The notes below the pieces were generated by a model, which ran no database searches, was not told the DNA's origin, and worked only from the letters and a program-made list of their open reading frames with translations. Below, piece by piece: positions 34,370 to 45,050 of a stretch of 64,000 nt of DNA; position 1 is the stretch's first letter, and every line of letters starts with the position of its first letter. Both the position numbers and the translations under genes were made by a program. Source of the stretch: Gigaspora rosea (taxonomy: Eukaryota; Glomeromycota; Glomeromycetes; Diversisporales; Gigasporaceae); NCBI GenBank assembly GCA_003550325.1, contig QKWP01000118.1:445793-509792 (forward strand), given 5' to 3'.

Positions 34370-35720
34370 CAGTTACTCACGAATTATAGCGACCTTTTTG
34401 CCTGAACGTCTTAAGACATGGGCTGAACTAACCTTGTTACTCATTCTATTTATACCAGGAATGCAGCCCTATTAAACAGCAGTATTACCAAACCTTTCCT
34501 AAAGAACGGGATTTTTTGAAAGAAGAAATAGCTGAATGTTACAGGATGGTATTATCTGGCCTAGTAACAGTCCATGGGCATCTCCAATAGTGTTAGTTAA
34601 GCAGAAGGACAAAACTCACTTTTGTGTTGATTACAGGCGACTTAACTCCATTACAAAAAAGGACAGCTACCCCCTCCCACAAATTGACGATTTGCTAAAT
34701 TCACTAAGTCACTCTTCTTGGTATACTTCTCTCGATCTTGTCAGTGGTTATTGGCAGATCGAAGTGAACCCAAGTGACAGGAAAAAGACTGCTTTTATTT
34801 CCCAGTTTGGAACTTTTAAATTCAATGTAATGCCATTTGGGCTTACCAATGCCCCGGCTACTTTCCAACAATTGATGGACTGACTTTTTCGTGATATTGT
34901 CAGACAGTTTGTGGTTGTCTATTTGGACAACCTTAATATTTTTTCTTCTTCTTTTTCCAAGTATCTAAATCATTTACAGGAAGTTTTTAACCATTTGCAG
35001 AAGGCAGGGTTAAAACTAAATCCGAGAAAGTGTCATTTCGCTAAAAAAGAACTTCACTTTTTAGGATACATTGTTAACAGTGGAGGTATTTTCACGGATT
35101 CTCAAAAAGCCGAAATTGTGAAAAATTTTCTGACTCCTGCCAATCAAGACAATTACGTGGTTTTATCAGGTTGGCTTCATATTACCGCTATTTCATACAA
35201 AACTTTTCAAAGATTGCTGCTCCACTTATTTATTATTAAAAAAGAATATCAAGTATTCCTGGACCGAGAGACAGGAGGAAGCTTTTCAAACACTTAAAGA
35301 AAAACTTGTCAATGCACCTGTCCTAGCATATCCGAATTTCTCTAAAGAATTTTTTCTTTTCACAGATGCCTTAGGAATGACTATAGAAGCCATCCTATCA
35401 CAGAAAGATCCTCAAGAAAGGGGAAAGTGATCTCGTATACCAGTTGGTCTATGACGAAAGCTAAAAGAAATTACTCAGTAATAGAAAAAGAATGCCTCGC
35501 GGTAGTATAGGCCACAAAGTACTTTTGTCAATATCTTCAAAGGGCCCATTTTACTCTGATCACTGATCATTCGGCTCTTAAATCATTGCTGAAGCATCGT
35601 TTACCAAAAGGACGATTGGCTTGATGGATCCTCTCCCTTCAAGAATATGACTTTTTAGTCATCCACCATCCCGGAGTTCGGCATGTGATGCTGATAGTCT
35701 TTCCTGTTCGTCACGAGTTC
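34370..35720 (+). pseudogene. Reverse transcriptase and RNase H, inactive
   Basis: RT motifs in order: GIIWPSNSPWASPIVLVKQK, FCVDYRRLNSITKKDSYPLP, SLDLVSGYWQIEV, TAFISQFGTFKFNVMPFGLT, NAPATFQQLMD, then a TGA (34881) in the same frame, then VVVYLDNLNIFS. The catalytic YLDD is YLDN, so the second metal-binding Asp is gone. GLKLNPRKCHFAKKELHFLG follows. RNase H is split over frames (FLFTDALGMT, SVIEKECLAVV, LITDHSALKSLL) with TGA at 35622. A further TGA lies at 34424. Clearly Ty3/Gypsy by sequence order. The enzyme would copy element RNA to DNA but is dead here. Confidence 0.88.
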
Positions 35721-35905
35721 AAGAAAAAAGAAATTTAAACTTTGTTCTCAATGTCAGCAAAAAAAACATGAGTATATTGAAGAATCTTTGTTATCTAAAG
35801 TTCGAAATTCCCCTATCTAAGATCAACACCTTTCGTATCTCAGCAATTTTGACTAGCACGACTATCTTCTTTCTTCTTTTTGAATTTTAAAACAATTTTA
35901 AACTT

Positions 35906-37209
35906 TTGTCAAACTTTTATATCGATTCTAAATATCTGCTCAGATGTGAACCCGCAAAATATCAACTTTTTGTTGATTACATCGATGACCCTACTTACAA
36001 AAATTCTCTACTTCCACAACAACAAAAATTATTAAAGCAACAAACCCATTATTTTCTTGTAATCAACAATTTATTATATAAAAAGCACAGTTTACACCCT
36101 CATCGACTTTTGCGAGTTTTCCTCCCTTCTGAACTCAAACCTGTTTTATTTAGTATGCATACAGATCCATTTTCTGGGCATTTTAATATCATCTCCACTC
36201 TTCAAAGAATTTCTGTTCGATATTTTTGGCCCCAAATGGAAGAGACCATTTGAAAGTTCATTCAATCCTGTGACGCTTATCAACAAAGAGAGCGATCTAA
36301 AACTTGTGAACCTTTATACCCTATCAAAATTGATTACCTTTCGACCAAGTGGGGATCAATGTAGTTGGCCCCCTAACTTCTACAAAAAATGTTAATAAAT
36401 ATATAGTAGTAGTCACCAAGTACCTAACACGATGGCCAGAGGCTCGTGCTCTGCCAAATGCTTCAGCTTTTTCCGTGGCTTTCTTCTTTATCAAAGATAT
36501 TATATGCCATCATGGAAGCCCACAAGAGCTATTATCAGACCAAGGCAAACATTTTGCCAATCAACTTTTAGATACCATATGTAAGCAACTACAGGTTCAC
36601 CATAATTACTCCTCAGATTACCACCTCCAAACTAACAGATTGGTGGAGCGTTTTAATCGTACTCTTTGTGAAGTTTTGGCCAAATGCACTATCCAGTTCC
36701 AAGAAGATTGGGATCGATACATCTCCCCGGCTCTATTTGCTTATCGCACTACTCGATACTTTGTCACTCAATATGAACCTTTCTATCTCTTATATGGATA
36801 AGAGGCCCTGTTAACCCTGGAAGTTGTCAACGGTACTTCTAAAATTCCTCTCCGTAACGAACAAGAATTACAAGAGAGTATCCTGCGCCAGGTCGAAATC
36901 TTGTTAGGAGACTTACTGCAGGCTCAAATAGAAGCTCAAAAGAGGACCACCCAGGCTCAGCAATGCCAAAAGGACCAACATGACTGCTGGTACCACACCA
37001 AAAGTTATCTTATTGAAGATAAAGTTCTTCATTATAAATCCTTCTTAGAAGGGACCCACAAAGGAAAATTGGAAGAGAAGTGGGAAGGCCCCTTCTATAT
37101 CCATGATACTCTTGGTAATGGTACTTATAAGCTCCGGACCATTGATGATAAAGTGTTAAAACAGAAGGTTCATAGGAACTGTCTTAAAAGATATCACGAA
37201 CCAATCTAA
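35906..37209 (+). pseudogene. Integrase with GPY/F tail, inactive
   Basis: The zinc-binding part has HTDPFSGHF, then QRISVRYFWPQMEETI, stop (TGA 36251) and SCDAYQQ, where CxxC has lost its second Cys. The core has GINVVGPL where the first catalytic Asp should be, so D is N. The second Asp (LLSDQGKHF) and the Glu (NRLVERFNRTL) are kept. A stop lies at 36801. The C-terminal part (36901-37209) has the KWEGPFYIHDTLGNGTYKLR GPY/F module. No chromodomain is seen. Role in the family: joining the element DNA to the host genome. Confidence 0.87.
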
Positions 37210-37250
37210 GGAATTCTGTCATAAGTCAATCCTCGCAGGAGCTCAAAATT

Positions 37251-37262
37251 TGAGAGGGGGAA
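37251..37262 (+). promoter_or_regulatory. Polypurine tract
   Basis: TGAGAGGGGGAA directly precedes the 3' LTR, the normal plus-strand priming site. Confidence 0.75.
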
Positions 37263-38555
37263 TGTTAGCATGTGCTAACAATTTTACGCCAGAATTGACA
37301 TGATAAACCAGTAATGTACCCATGCACAGAACATTTCCATTTTTATTTATATTATATATATTTATTTTTATTTCCTTATGTATTTTTTTATTCTATTCTA
37401 TATTTAGTTTTCTTTTTGTCTATATATGTTATAATTAACCCTTTAGCTATTGTCATAGATCGATTTAGTTGAACCTTTCTAGATAGTTAATTTTTGTTAC
37501 TATAACTGGATATCAGCTACATTGTATGATGATTCCTTGTTTGACCTCGACCCGTACACAAGATTTGTAATTGATAACAGATTCACCATTCAAAATCTCT
37601 CAGAGTCCTCTTTGTCATCTTTTTCTTTAACTTCTGATATTTGTGCCTCAGTACTTGATGAAATTAGGAAGGCATATCTGACAGAACTTCTCTTAAGAAA
37701 AGACCCAGACCTTAAAAATCATATAGCGTGATGAAAATAATAAAAGCATTTTTCATACGCACTTTTCACTGAATTTCACTTAGTCTTATCTTGAATTGCT
37801 ATATAAAACATATAGTAGAATCAGTTAATTAAATTAATATTTTTTCGTCTTGTAAAAGATGAACGTAAGGCATTCGATTGTCCTTTTAGATCACTTTGCT
37901 ACAAAAAAAGGTGTAAGCTTTACAAAAGATTGTTTTCAGATAGATTGTATAGGAGGTTTATTGGTCTTTCAAATAATTCATCTTTGTTCGCTTTTATAGC
38001 TGGCGCAATTTTTAGTAGCATATTGTATTTTATTTATGTAAGCCTAATCATGTATTTAAAGGCTCAGTTTTTACCCTCGAAGGTTTCTCTTCAGATTTCG
38101 ATCAATAAAATAAATAGAGACCAATGGCTTTTTATTAAACACATTATTAGAATTCTTACATATTGTTGTTTGATCGTAAATACATCTTCACGAGAAATTG
38201 TTACATTAATAAATTAAACTATTTTCTATTAATAAATAAATCTTCCCCTTATAAATACATCTTTACGATTTCTCATCTTTATCCTTAAAACCCGCTTAAC
38301 TATATTAAACACTATTAATTCGATCATCCTACACTACATCTTAGATCAATCGCCCAATCGATCTGCATATCGACTAATCTGATCATTAATTCGGTCATCT
38401 TTAATCCATAATTTCTCTTCCTTTAGATTATTTAAATAACCACTTCGATTTCTCACTCTTTTAGCCATTGTCATATTCCATAGTTCACTTTCGTTCAGTA
38501 TCGACTAACTAAACTCAGTTCATATATCTGACGCTCTCCCAAACCGGTAGTAACA
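37263..38555 (+). repeat. 3' LTR of Ty3 element
   Basis: Uninterrupted 1,293-bp LTR starting TGTTAGCATGTGC and ending AGTAACA. It contains an open segment (37522-37731) that is also kept in the 5' LTR, and an AATAAA-type run (AATAATAAAAGC near 37736). Confidence 0.88.
37522..37731 (+). other. LTR-borne open frame, 69 codons
   Basis: Encodes DPYTRFVIDNRFTIQNLSES, then SLSSFSLTSDICASVLDEIR and a short tail, with a stop at 37731. The 5' LTR copy (about 22032-22246) keeps the same frame with scattered substitutions (for example T to I, D to N). No ATG is present, so if translated it would need splicing from upstream. No known family was recognised. Retention in both LTRs may only reflect shared origin. 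Confidence 0.4.
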
Positions 38556-38659
38556 ACGTAGTAATATAATAAAATAAACTTCTACTTAATTGTTGTATTA
38601 TTCTATAAATAAAAGTTATAATGATATATAGCTTTTTTTTATTTCTATTATTGTATTCA

Positions 38660-39430
38660 ATGGCTGATACACTAGATACGAAACTTAAATATAAATGAGG
38701 AACTTGCTTAGGATGCAAAAAGTGTTTGTATTGTGGAGTTGATCTACAAGAGAAAAATGTAAATGTGATATTACAAAGCCACCTCATAGAGGCAATTGAA
38801 CCAATGTTGTCAAGTATGTGTATTCACAGATTTTTACTCCCAATTGGACAGTAGATCAAATTGCTTTCATTCGTAATAAAGTGTCAAAATATAACTATGC
38901 AGTAGATTTAAAGAAGGCTTTTAATTTTTCACTTTGTTTACAATGCAATAATGGGTTACTCAAATTAGTGTAAAGTGTAATCTAATTTGCAAAGAAGACA
39001 AAAAGAAAGCCTTCTAAAAAAAATTAAATTGGACCCTGAAATATGCGACCTTACTATAGCAGAAGATGAAAGCTTTTGTTTTGATGAAACTAGAAGAGGA
39101 CATATATAATATAGAAGATATGTATGCAAGGATTATGAATACAATTTCCTATGGAGCCTTTATATCTATTTGATTAAATATCAAAATAATAAAATATATG
39201 TATTAGGATACTGATTTTGAAACAGAATTGGATATATCTTAGAAACACATAAAAATAAAATGATGCTCCAAAATTACTAATCTTACAACCAAATCATTGT
39301 GATTTACATAATCCTGCATGTTTAAATCAAAATCAAGACAAAGAAATCATATTGAAATTACATTTATGATGTTTTCAACATGGGCATCAGAAATTGTAAA
39401 TATATATTTATTTTTTGGATTAATATATTT
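38660..39430 (+). pseudogene. Decayed Cys-rich gene, N-terminal half (MADTLDTKLKY family)
   Basis: ATG at 38660 gives MADTLDTKLKYK, stop, GTCLGCKKCLYCGVDLQEKN, then frame changes with CDITKPPHRGN, TPNWTVDQIAFIRNKVSKYN, YAVDLKKAFNFSLCLQCNN and further on LDPEICDLTIAEDESF. The paired CxxC motifs suggest zinc binding. The same MAD[TS]xxTKLKY start recurs at 56648 (minus), so it is a repeated gene family. Its likely C-terminal half is at 41290-41702, separated by inserted DNA elements. I cannot assign a function. Stops and shifts are abundant. Confidence 0.55.
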
Positions 39431-39505
39431 GTAGTCATGGCTACTGTAATCACATTTTACAAAATTGTTAATAACTTACAAATTTTACTAGAGCAACCCT
39501 TGTTG

Positions 39506-41119
39506 TGTTACCACCATAAATTACTATAGAAAATACCCCTTGTAGAGATGGGTTTCATGCGTGCACATGATTCCTCAATCATGCGCATGAATGCGCATTA
39601 ATGCACAAGTTTCCAAATCATGCGCATTTTATTCCATCAAAATTTTATATAGAAAAATTAAATATGAATAAATATATTAACATTCTAATCTATCTATATA
39701 CTTCAATTCTGGGCTGTTCGCTTTAACATTTTTTTTGATTGGTCGTATCTAAAAAATGTAATAAATATAGGAAAACTAAAAGAAATACATAAGATGATTA
39801 TGACGATTATTATGGTCGAGTAATTATTGTAACATTCAAGTAATTATTATATTATTTTTTAATGCTCTTATTAACACCCTTAAACAACATATATTTGTGA
39901 AAAGTGAATTTGCAAAATTTACTTTGGTTGTTTGATTGCCTAATATTTACAAATTATTTTGAGCTAAGAAAAGTTCACGAATTTGAAAACGTTTTGTATA
40001 ATGATCTCAAGTTCAAAAATAAGTGCAAATGCAAGAACAAATGCAAGAACACAACAAATGCCCCGCGATAGATAAAACATAAGATTAATAAAAAAATAGT
40101 GAATATATTCGCTAATATCAAAAAAAATTACATTCAACTAAATATTTAGATGATTGATTTCTAGAATATTTTTTGCTGCCCAGATTATCTAATAACCAAC
40201 TAATTTTTTCAGTGATTCGTAGTTTTATGTCGATCTACTAACCAATAAAATAAAATCACGGTTATGTTCAAAAAGTGATCAGTGTGCTAAAACTAATATA
40301 GCTAAATAATCAAGTTAGTACTTTAATGCTTTTTGATTAGTTATATAACCCGTGATCAAAATATTAAGCTAATATATCGATGAGCAAGTTATAATCAAGA
40401 ATATTATCATAATTCAAATTCATTATGAGAAAATATAATTGTTAAAAAATGTGTTATAGTTGGTGAATACTAATACAAATTCTGTACTTGCAAAACATGA
40501 TATTGTACATCATAATTGGGAATCAATCAAACAAAATAAAATTAACCCACAGTCACAAATGTCCTGTCTGCTCTACTAATTTCATATGTGAGTGTATAAA
40601 TCTTAACCATATACTGTAGGTAATAGAATAGTATGTTCAGTAACAAAATTTCTTGTAATGATCCAATGCAAACTAACTCAGCATATTTATGAATATTATA
40701 TTATGCAAATTTACAGATTTTAACTAAGGTTTTAAAGTTTTATCAAAGCTTCCATGGCAGAGCCACAGGTCAGGTGCTAGAATATTTTCAAATTATATAA
40801 GATAAGCAACGATGAAGTTTACAATTAGCTAATTTGTAAAAATTTATATATGTAGGCAAAATCTGTTTAAGAATCAAGATGTAGTATCTTTATTTAGATG
40901 TATTATCAATAATAAAGATAAAAATTACAAAAAAAATTTTTATCATGCAGTATCATGCGCATTTTTCCCATCTCTACCCCCTTGATTTATACCTGGTCTA
41001 TTTCAAGTTTATCGCACTTTTATTGGCTGATTTGTGGAAAAAAACCTGTATAAACCTGTTTTGCTATTTTTAGTTTATAGCTCACCTGGGGGTATTTTAC
41101 ACGGTAATTTACGGTAACA
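39506..41119. mobile_element. TGTTACC-ended element hosting a hAT insertion
   Basis: The left side starts TGTTACCACCATAAATTAC ... AAAATACCCC and the right side ends GGGGGTATTTTACACGG ... GGTAACA, inverted over about 33 bp with mismatches. The hAT element at 39543-40976 is inserted right behind the left arm, so the original element was only about 180 bp. It separates the two halves of the Cys-rich gene. No target duplication was confirmed. Confidence 0.55.
39543..40976. mobile_element. hAT-type element, TGCGCAT-rich ends, 1.4 kb
   Basis: Left end TAGAGATGGGTTTCATGCG and right end CGCATTTTTCCCATCTCTA are inverted. The flanks ACCCCTTG and CCCCCTTG are an 8-bp duplication with one change. Both ends carry CATGCGCAT words. 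No transposase frame is seen in the AT-rich interior. Shares its ends with 59699-60043. Confidence 0.8.
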
Positions 41120-41289
41120 AAAATGCTCCTCTCATGATTTTGAATTAATTTTAACTTTAAAATTATACTAACTCTAACTATATTATACCTGGGCTTAGTA
41201 CAAAAAAATTTATTATAACCTATATTAACACTTATTTTTTAAATAAAATTTTATTTATTTATATTAAATAAAATTATATTTAATTTTAG

Positions 41290-41702
41290 AGTAAAGGATT
41301 AGCTACTCCTATAAATCCACCAACACATCCATTATTTGCATATCGGTTATCTAAAACAAAATTATCAAATTCACAATTATCAGAATCAAATACACCAACA
41401 TCAATTCCATTTTCAAGTTCTTATATGCCATCTCCATTTTATATATGCAACATATTCTATTTCGGAACCAACTTCATATACTGGAAGACATTTATACCTT
41501 CTATAGATGATTTTTTAAAATTAGTTGATGAAAATGAAAATACTTGTGATTATTAATAAGGTTTTTTAACCAAATTTAAACAGCAAAGAATTCAGTATGA
41601 ATACTTTCTAGAATATCTGATGAAGAAATTAAAAATTGTGATGTTGATACAATTGGTGCAAGACAAACTCTTTGTTATTAAGCTAGGAAGTATAATGTTT
41701 AA
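41290..41702 (+). pseudogene. SAM-like C-terminal half of the Cys-rich gene family
   Basis: After a TTTTAG acceptor the plus strand reads PPTHPLFAYRLSKTKLSNSQ, then a Ser/Pro-rich linker (PFSSSYMPSPFY), SIDDFLKLVDENENTCDY, stops, FLTKFKQQRI and, after shifts, ISDEEIKNCDVDTIGARQTL. The last part fits the helices of a SAM-like protein-interaction domain (family knowledge, from memory). At least three frame changes and two stops are present. Same orientation as the N-terminal relic at 38660, so the two probably come from one gene. Confidence 0.55.
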
Positions 41703-41731
41703 TTTTATAATTATTTAGCACAATTAATTGT

Positions 41732-42806
41732 TTATTTGTAATCTGCTCCATTAAAAAATGCATTTGAAAGTAATGGTGTAATTTGTGAACAAGCAACTAA
41801 TAAAGGATAATTTGGGTCAGAATTACTTTCTGAAATAATGATATCATCTTAAATAATGTTTTATAAATGAAAAAGCCATTTCAATTGGATTAACCAAATG
41901 CATTTAGATATTTGAGCAAACTACTATGATGATGTATCTTTGCATTATCAAGAACTAAAACATTTTTTGCATGTGGATACAAATTCATCTGAGGCAACTA
42001 AATAAATTAAATTTATTATAAACAAAATAATAATATAATAAAAATTATATTATATATACAAACCACTTGATTAATTACAAACTCTTAAACTTCTCTTTTG
42101 TACAACTACCTTCTATTAATATCTACTGCAATAATACCATCTAATGTAAAAAGCTGGTAAAAGTGTGTACCTTTACCACGAATAAAATTTTATAGCTCTT
42201 GTGTTTATTTTAGGATAACAGTAACCGCAGTAATTGTATGTTCATCTTTAGCTGACTCATCTAAAAAATTAGTTGCTCACGTTGATATGTTCCAATTCGT
42301 GCCATATAAGTAATTCATTTGCAATTTTACTTAACTAAAATAAATATTAAATAAATATATATCATAATTATAATATAAATTTTAATAAAATTAACCTTCT
42401 TTCGTGTTATTCTGCAATACACTAATGATCTTCATAAAGTAGAAACAGAAACATGTTTGCCATTTCGAACTTCCATTTCTCAAACTATTTCATCAAGATA
42501 CCAATCAGCGTAAACAACCAATATATTAGATATAATATACGTTATAATAAAATAAATATTACAAATACTTACATTCATGTCATTTTGATCAAATGTTTTG
42601 CACCGCCGAGGTATTTGTCTCCAGGGATTAATTACAGTTCCCCACTTCTTATGCAACCACAGTATCTTGTATACTAAACTCTTACTAATATAAAGAAACT
42701 TTACGATCTGCCTTGTAGAATAGCCATCGTACCAAAGAAATACTATTCGCCATTTTAAATCTTCACTATTACATCTAAGAAAGTTTATTGCTATGTGAAT
42801 TAGCAA
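41732..42806 (-). pseudogene. Decayed Tc1-like (DDE_3) transposase
   Basis: The minus strand starts near 42806 and reads DLKWRIVFLWYDGYSTRQIV, SKSLVYKILWLHKKWGTVIN and DWYLDEIV, a helix-turn-helix N-terminus of the Tc1 type. Past AT-rich breaks it shows IANELLIWHELE, FLDESAKDEHT (first Asp), GTHFYQLFTLDGIIAVDI, LVLDNAKIHHHSSLLKYLNA (second Asp) and NPIEMAFSFIK (Glu). The usual PPYSPDF stretch before NPIE has been deleted. The C-terminus ends YPLLVACSQITPLLSNAFF with a stop at 41732. Family-typical introns or insertions and several stops are present. No inverted ends were found around it. Confidence 0.8.
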
Positions 42807-42810
42807 GTAG

Positions 42811-43584
42811 GCTTCTCAAATCTTTAGAATTACACAGTGTAAAGTAATACTTGCTTTTGCTTTTTATTTAATTTGCCGTTTTTCTTTTCCCTTTACTTTC
42901 TTGTTATACAGCACACAGCTTAACAATGAGATTTGAATTTTATTTATATTATTTTGTTTGTGGAGAAAGAAGAGAATTTCTTTAATTTACTAGCTCCCTT
43001 ATTCTAGTGTTGCGATACTTATTCAATACAATAATTACTGATCTAACAAATGATCGAACTGCAAACCACCCCAAATGCAATACAGAGTACTGGTCGTCGC
43101 TACGATATTGGTTTTAGGAATTTTTAAAATAATATTATTAAAATTTTTTTTAATTTGATTCAGTACTCTTAGTATAGCCAAAGAAACTATATCGATCAGG
43201 AGAATCTTTCGCTGTCACAAGCTATATTTAAAAAAAGAGGGAAATCTTGGAAATTTTGAGAATTTCCCGTGATATGGTGATCTACACCTTTCCACGTCTC
43301 AGCTGTAATCAAATCTATGTCAGGAGCAGTGTTGGAAATCTGTTTTGAGTTTTATGTTCTCATGAGAACAAATTCGAAGTTGCTCCTTGAATATCGACCA
43401 TTCCTAATAAATTTCGTTAAAAAGTTACATCAATAGTATTAAATTTAAAATTTCTACGATTTGAATAAAATAATCACAGAGGTAATCCAACCATTTATGA
43501 TTCAAGAGCAAGTTCGAATTTTATGAATTACTAAAATTAAAGTAGAAGGCGTCTTTAAATGCTAAAATTAGCCAAATATTTTTT
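42811..43584. other. Gap, no gene
   Basis: AT-rich flank between the Tc1-like relic and the SINE. Nothing recognised. Confidence 0.4.
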
Positions 43585-43587
43585 GAG

Positions 43588-43591
<4 letters not shown>

Positions 43592-43631
<40 letters not shown>

Positions 43632-44175
43632 TTAATATATAAGGTGCGCTTATGGCGCTTTATTTAGTATGTTTCATTATATATTATATATTATTTATAC
43701 ATTTGGGTCTACCTAACTAGTCTATCCCTTCCTCCACAGTCCGCTTCATCCCGACTGAATCCAGCAGGCCGACCACGTCCGGTGCCCCGTACCTTTTCGG
43801 ATCATAGGCAGGGACTACAAATCCCGCCGGATCGCTATATAGGCCGGCCTTTTATCATCTGCCCCGGGAACCACTTCTCATTTCGGTCGGTCTAGGTTCG
43901 TCAGGCTTTTCCCTTTTTTGGTTCTTTAAGCGGGCTCCCTCAATTTTTACGTCATTTCTTGACGTATTCGCCTTTTCTGGTCGTTTCCGGCCATGTGGCT
44001 ATGCCGGTCACTGCTTTCTTTTGTATGTATCCATTCTTGAACATAAACGGAATTCCTCTCGTAGATCTTTTTCCAAACTGGTCCTGGAGAGTTTTTCGCC
44101 GCCCGTTGGCTTGAACTCGCGACCTTGTGTTTGTGGCCCTGGAGCGCTAACCACTGCACTATCGACCCGAGGGTC
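43592..44175 (-). mobile_element. tRNA-derived SINE with long A tail
   Basis: The minus-strand head (44175 down) reads like a tRNA: A box TAGTGCAGTGGTTAGCGC (44161-44144) and B box GGTCGCGAGTTCAAGCC (44124-44108). The tail is an A run of roughly 38 nt, seen as T at 43592-43629. GAGATAT flanks both sides (43585-43591 and 44176-44182), the expected target duplication. The GC-rich body contrasts sharply with the AT-rich surroundings. At 584 bp it is long for a SINE. It differs from the SINE at 22619 in both head and body. Confidence 0.85.
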
Positions 44176-44182
44176 GAGATAT

Positions 44183-44385
44183 CTTCTGTTTTGAAAAAAA
44201 TTTAGATGATTCTCAAAACACGACCCAGCACAGAATTTTTTTCATGCATTATACAAGAACTTAGCATATACGTATATAAAGACCATTGTTTACATTTCTG
44301 GTTAGTACGATTGTGCCCTCACACCCAATCATTCCATATCGTCATTGAAAATTTTCCATATTAGTAAAATTCTTCTCGAATAGAG
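44183..44385. other. Spacer
   Basis: Short AT-rich spacer before a small possible exon. Nothing recognised. Confidence 0.35.
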
Positions 44386-44541
44386 ATGGTTCGAAATATA
44401 ACAAAAATTAGTGTTTGGCTCTTGGCACAACAAATAAAATTAGCAAATGAAAGTGCCGAAAAAAAAGCAAATAAAGAAATGGCAATTTCTATTTGTACAC
44501 AACTGCACTACGTGAGTATACATGAGTATGTTAATATTTAA
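44386..44541 (+). CDS. Small possible first exon
   Basis: ATG at 44386 opens MVRNITKISVWLLAQQIKLA, then NESAEKKANKEMAISICTQL and HY, followed by a textbook donor GTGAGT at 44512. Unspliced, it stops at 44541 (51 codons). The amphipathic, Lys/Glu/Ala-rich helix looks protein-like, but no downstream exon was found before the tandem repeats. It could be an orphan exon of a broken gene or chance. Confidence 0.25.
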   Translation: MVRNITKISVWLLAQQIKLANESAEKKANKEMAISICTQLHYVSIHEYVNI

Positions 44542-44609
44542 AGTCCTGATTATAAAACAGCCTTTGGTTCCTAACAAAAAAAAATTCCTTGCAAAACTTT
44601 AGCATAAAC

Positions 44610-44660
44610 TATAACCCTTCCTAACCCAAAACTAATCCCAACCCTAATCGTTAGCAACTG
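44610..44660. repeat. Telomere-like AACCCTAA stretch
   Basis: Degenerate CCCTAA/CCTAACCC words, preceded by a segment (AACAAAAAAAAATTCCTTGC) that recurs before a similar run at 61225-61280. A dispersed repeat rather than a telomere. Confidence 0.5.
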
Positions 44661-44689
44661 GTTACGTAAGTACATATTCGGATGGTTAT

Positions 44690-45050
44690 ACTTTATCAAC
44701 TGCGCCAACATTGTCTAGTATTGTCCTAGTACACATTTTCCGGATGCTTTTTTACCTTATAATAATTTGCGGTAAAACTGTCTAGCACTGTGATTCACCG
44801 ACCTGGTATATAATTTCCAGATTCTTATTAGCTTTATCAATTGGTGGCGTACCAACCTGGTACGTTTTCCGGATGCTTTTTACTTTATCAATTACTCCTA
44901 TCATTGTGGTGTACGTATGTACGTATTTGTTTTTTGTTTTTTTTTTACTTTACCGATTGCTAGCATTGTGGCGTACTAGCCTAGTATGTACGTGCGTACG
45001 TATGTACGTACGTATTATGTTCCAGATGCATTTTTTACTTTGTTAATCGT
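44690..45050. repeat. Degenerate tandem repeat upstream of MLKL-like copy 2
   Basis: Four diverged units of about 90-110 nt, each with TTTCCGGATGC (or a variant), TTTACTTTATCAATTG, CATTGTGGCGTAC and a CCTGGTACG step. GTACGTAC runs lie within (about 44915-45010). It lies 300-680 bp before the ATG at 45373, so it may fall in the promoter region. Confidence 0.6.

Larger units (their letters stand above)
21091..38555 (+). mobile_element. Ty3/Gypsy LTR retrotransposon with nested insertions
   Basis: The element begins TGTTAGCATGTGCTAAC and ends CGGTAGTAACA. An ACGT duplication flanks it (21087-21090 and 38556-38559). The 3' LTR (37263-38555) is 1,293 bp. The 5' LTR is the same sequence broken by two insertions, the larger an 8-kb second LTR element. 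Order inside is primer site, Gag with CCHC knuckle, protease, reverse transcriptase, RNase H, integrase with GPY/F tail, polypurine tract: the Ty3 order. All coding parts carry stops, frameshifts or lost catalytic residues, so this copy is inactive. Without insertions it would be about 8.6 kb. Confidence 0.9.

Noticed and set aside
21091..38555. Active autonomous Ty3 element
   Set aside because: Stops, frameshifts, YLDN in reverse transcriptase, DSS in protease and loss of the first integrase Asp rule it out for this copy.
43947..44159. 70-codon minus frame at 43947-44159
   Set aside because: It lies entirely within the second SINE and overlaps its tRNA-like head.
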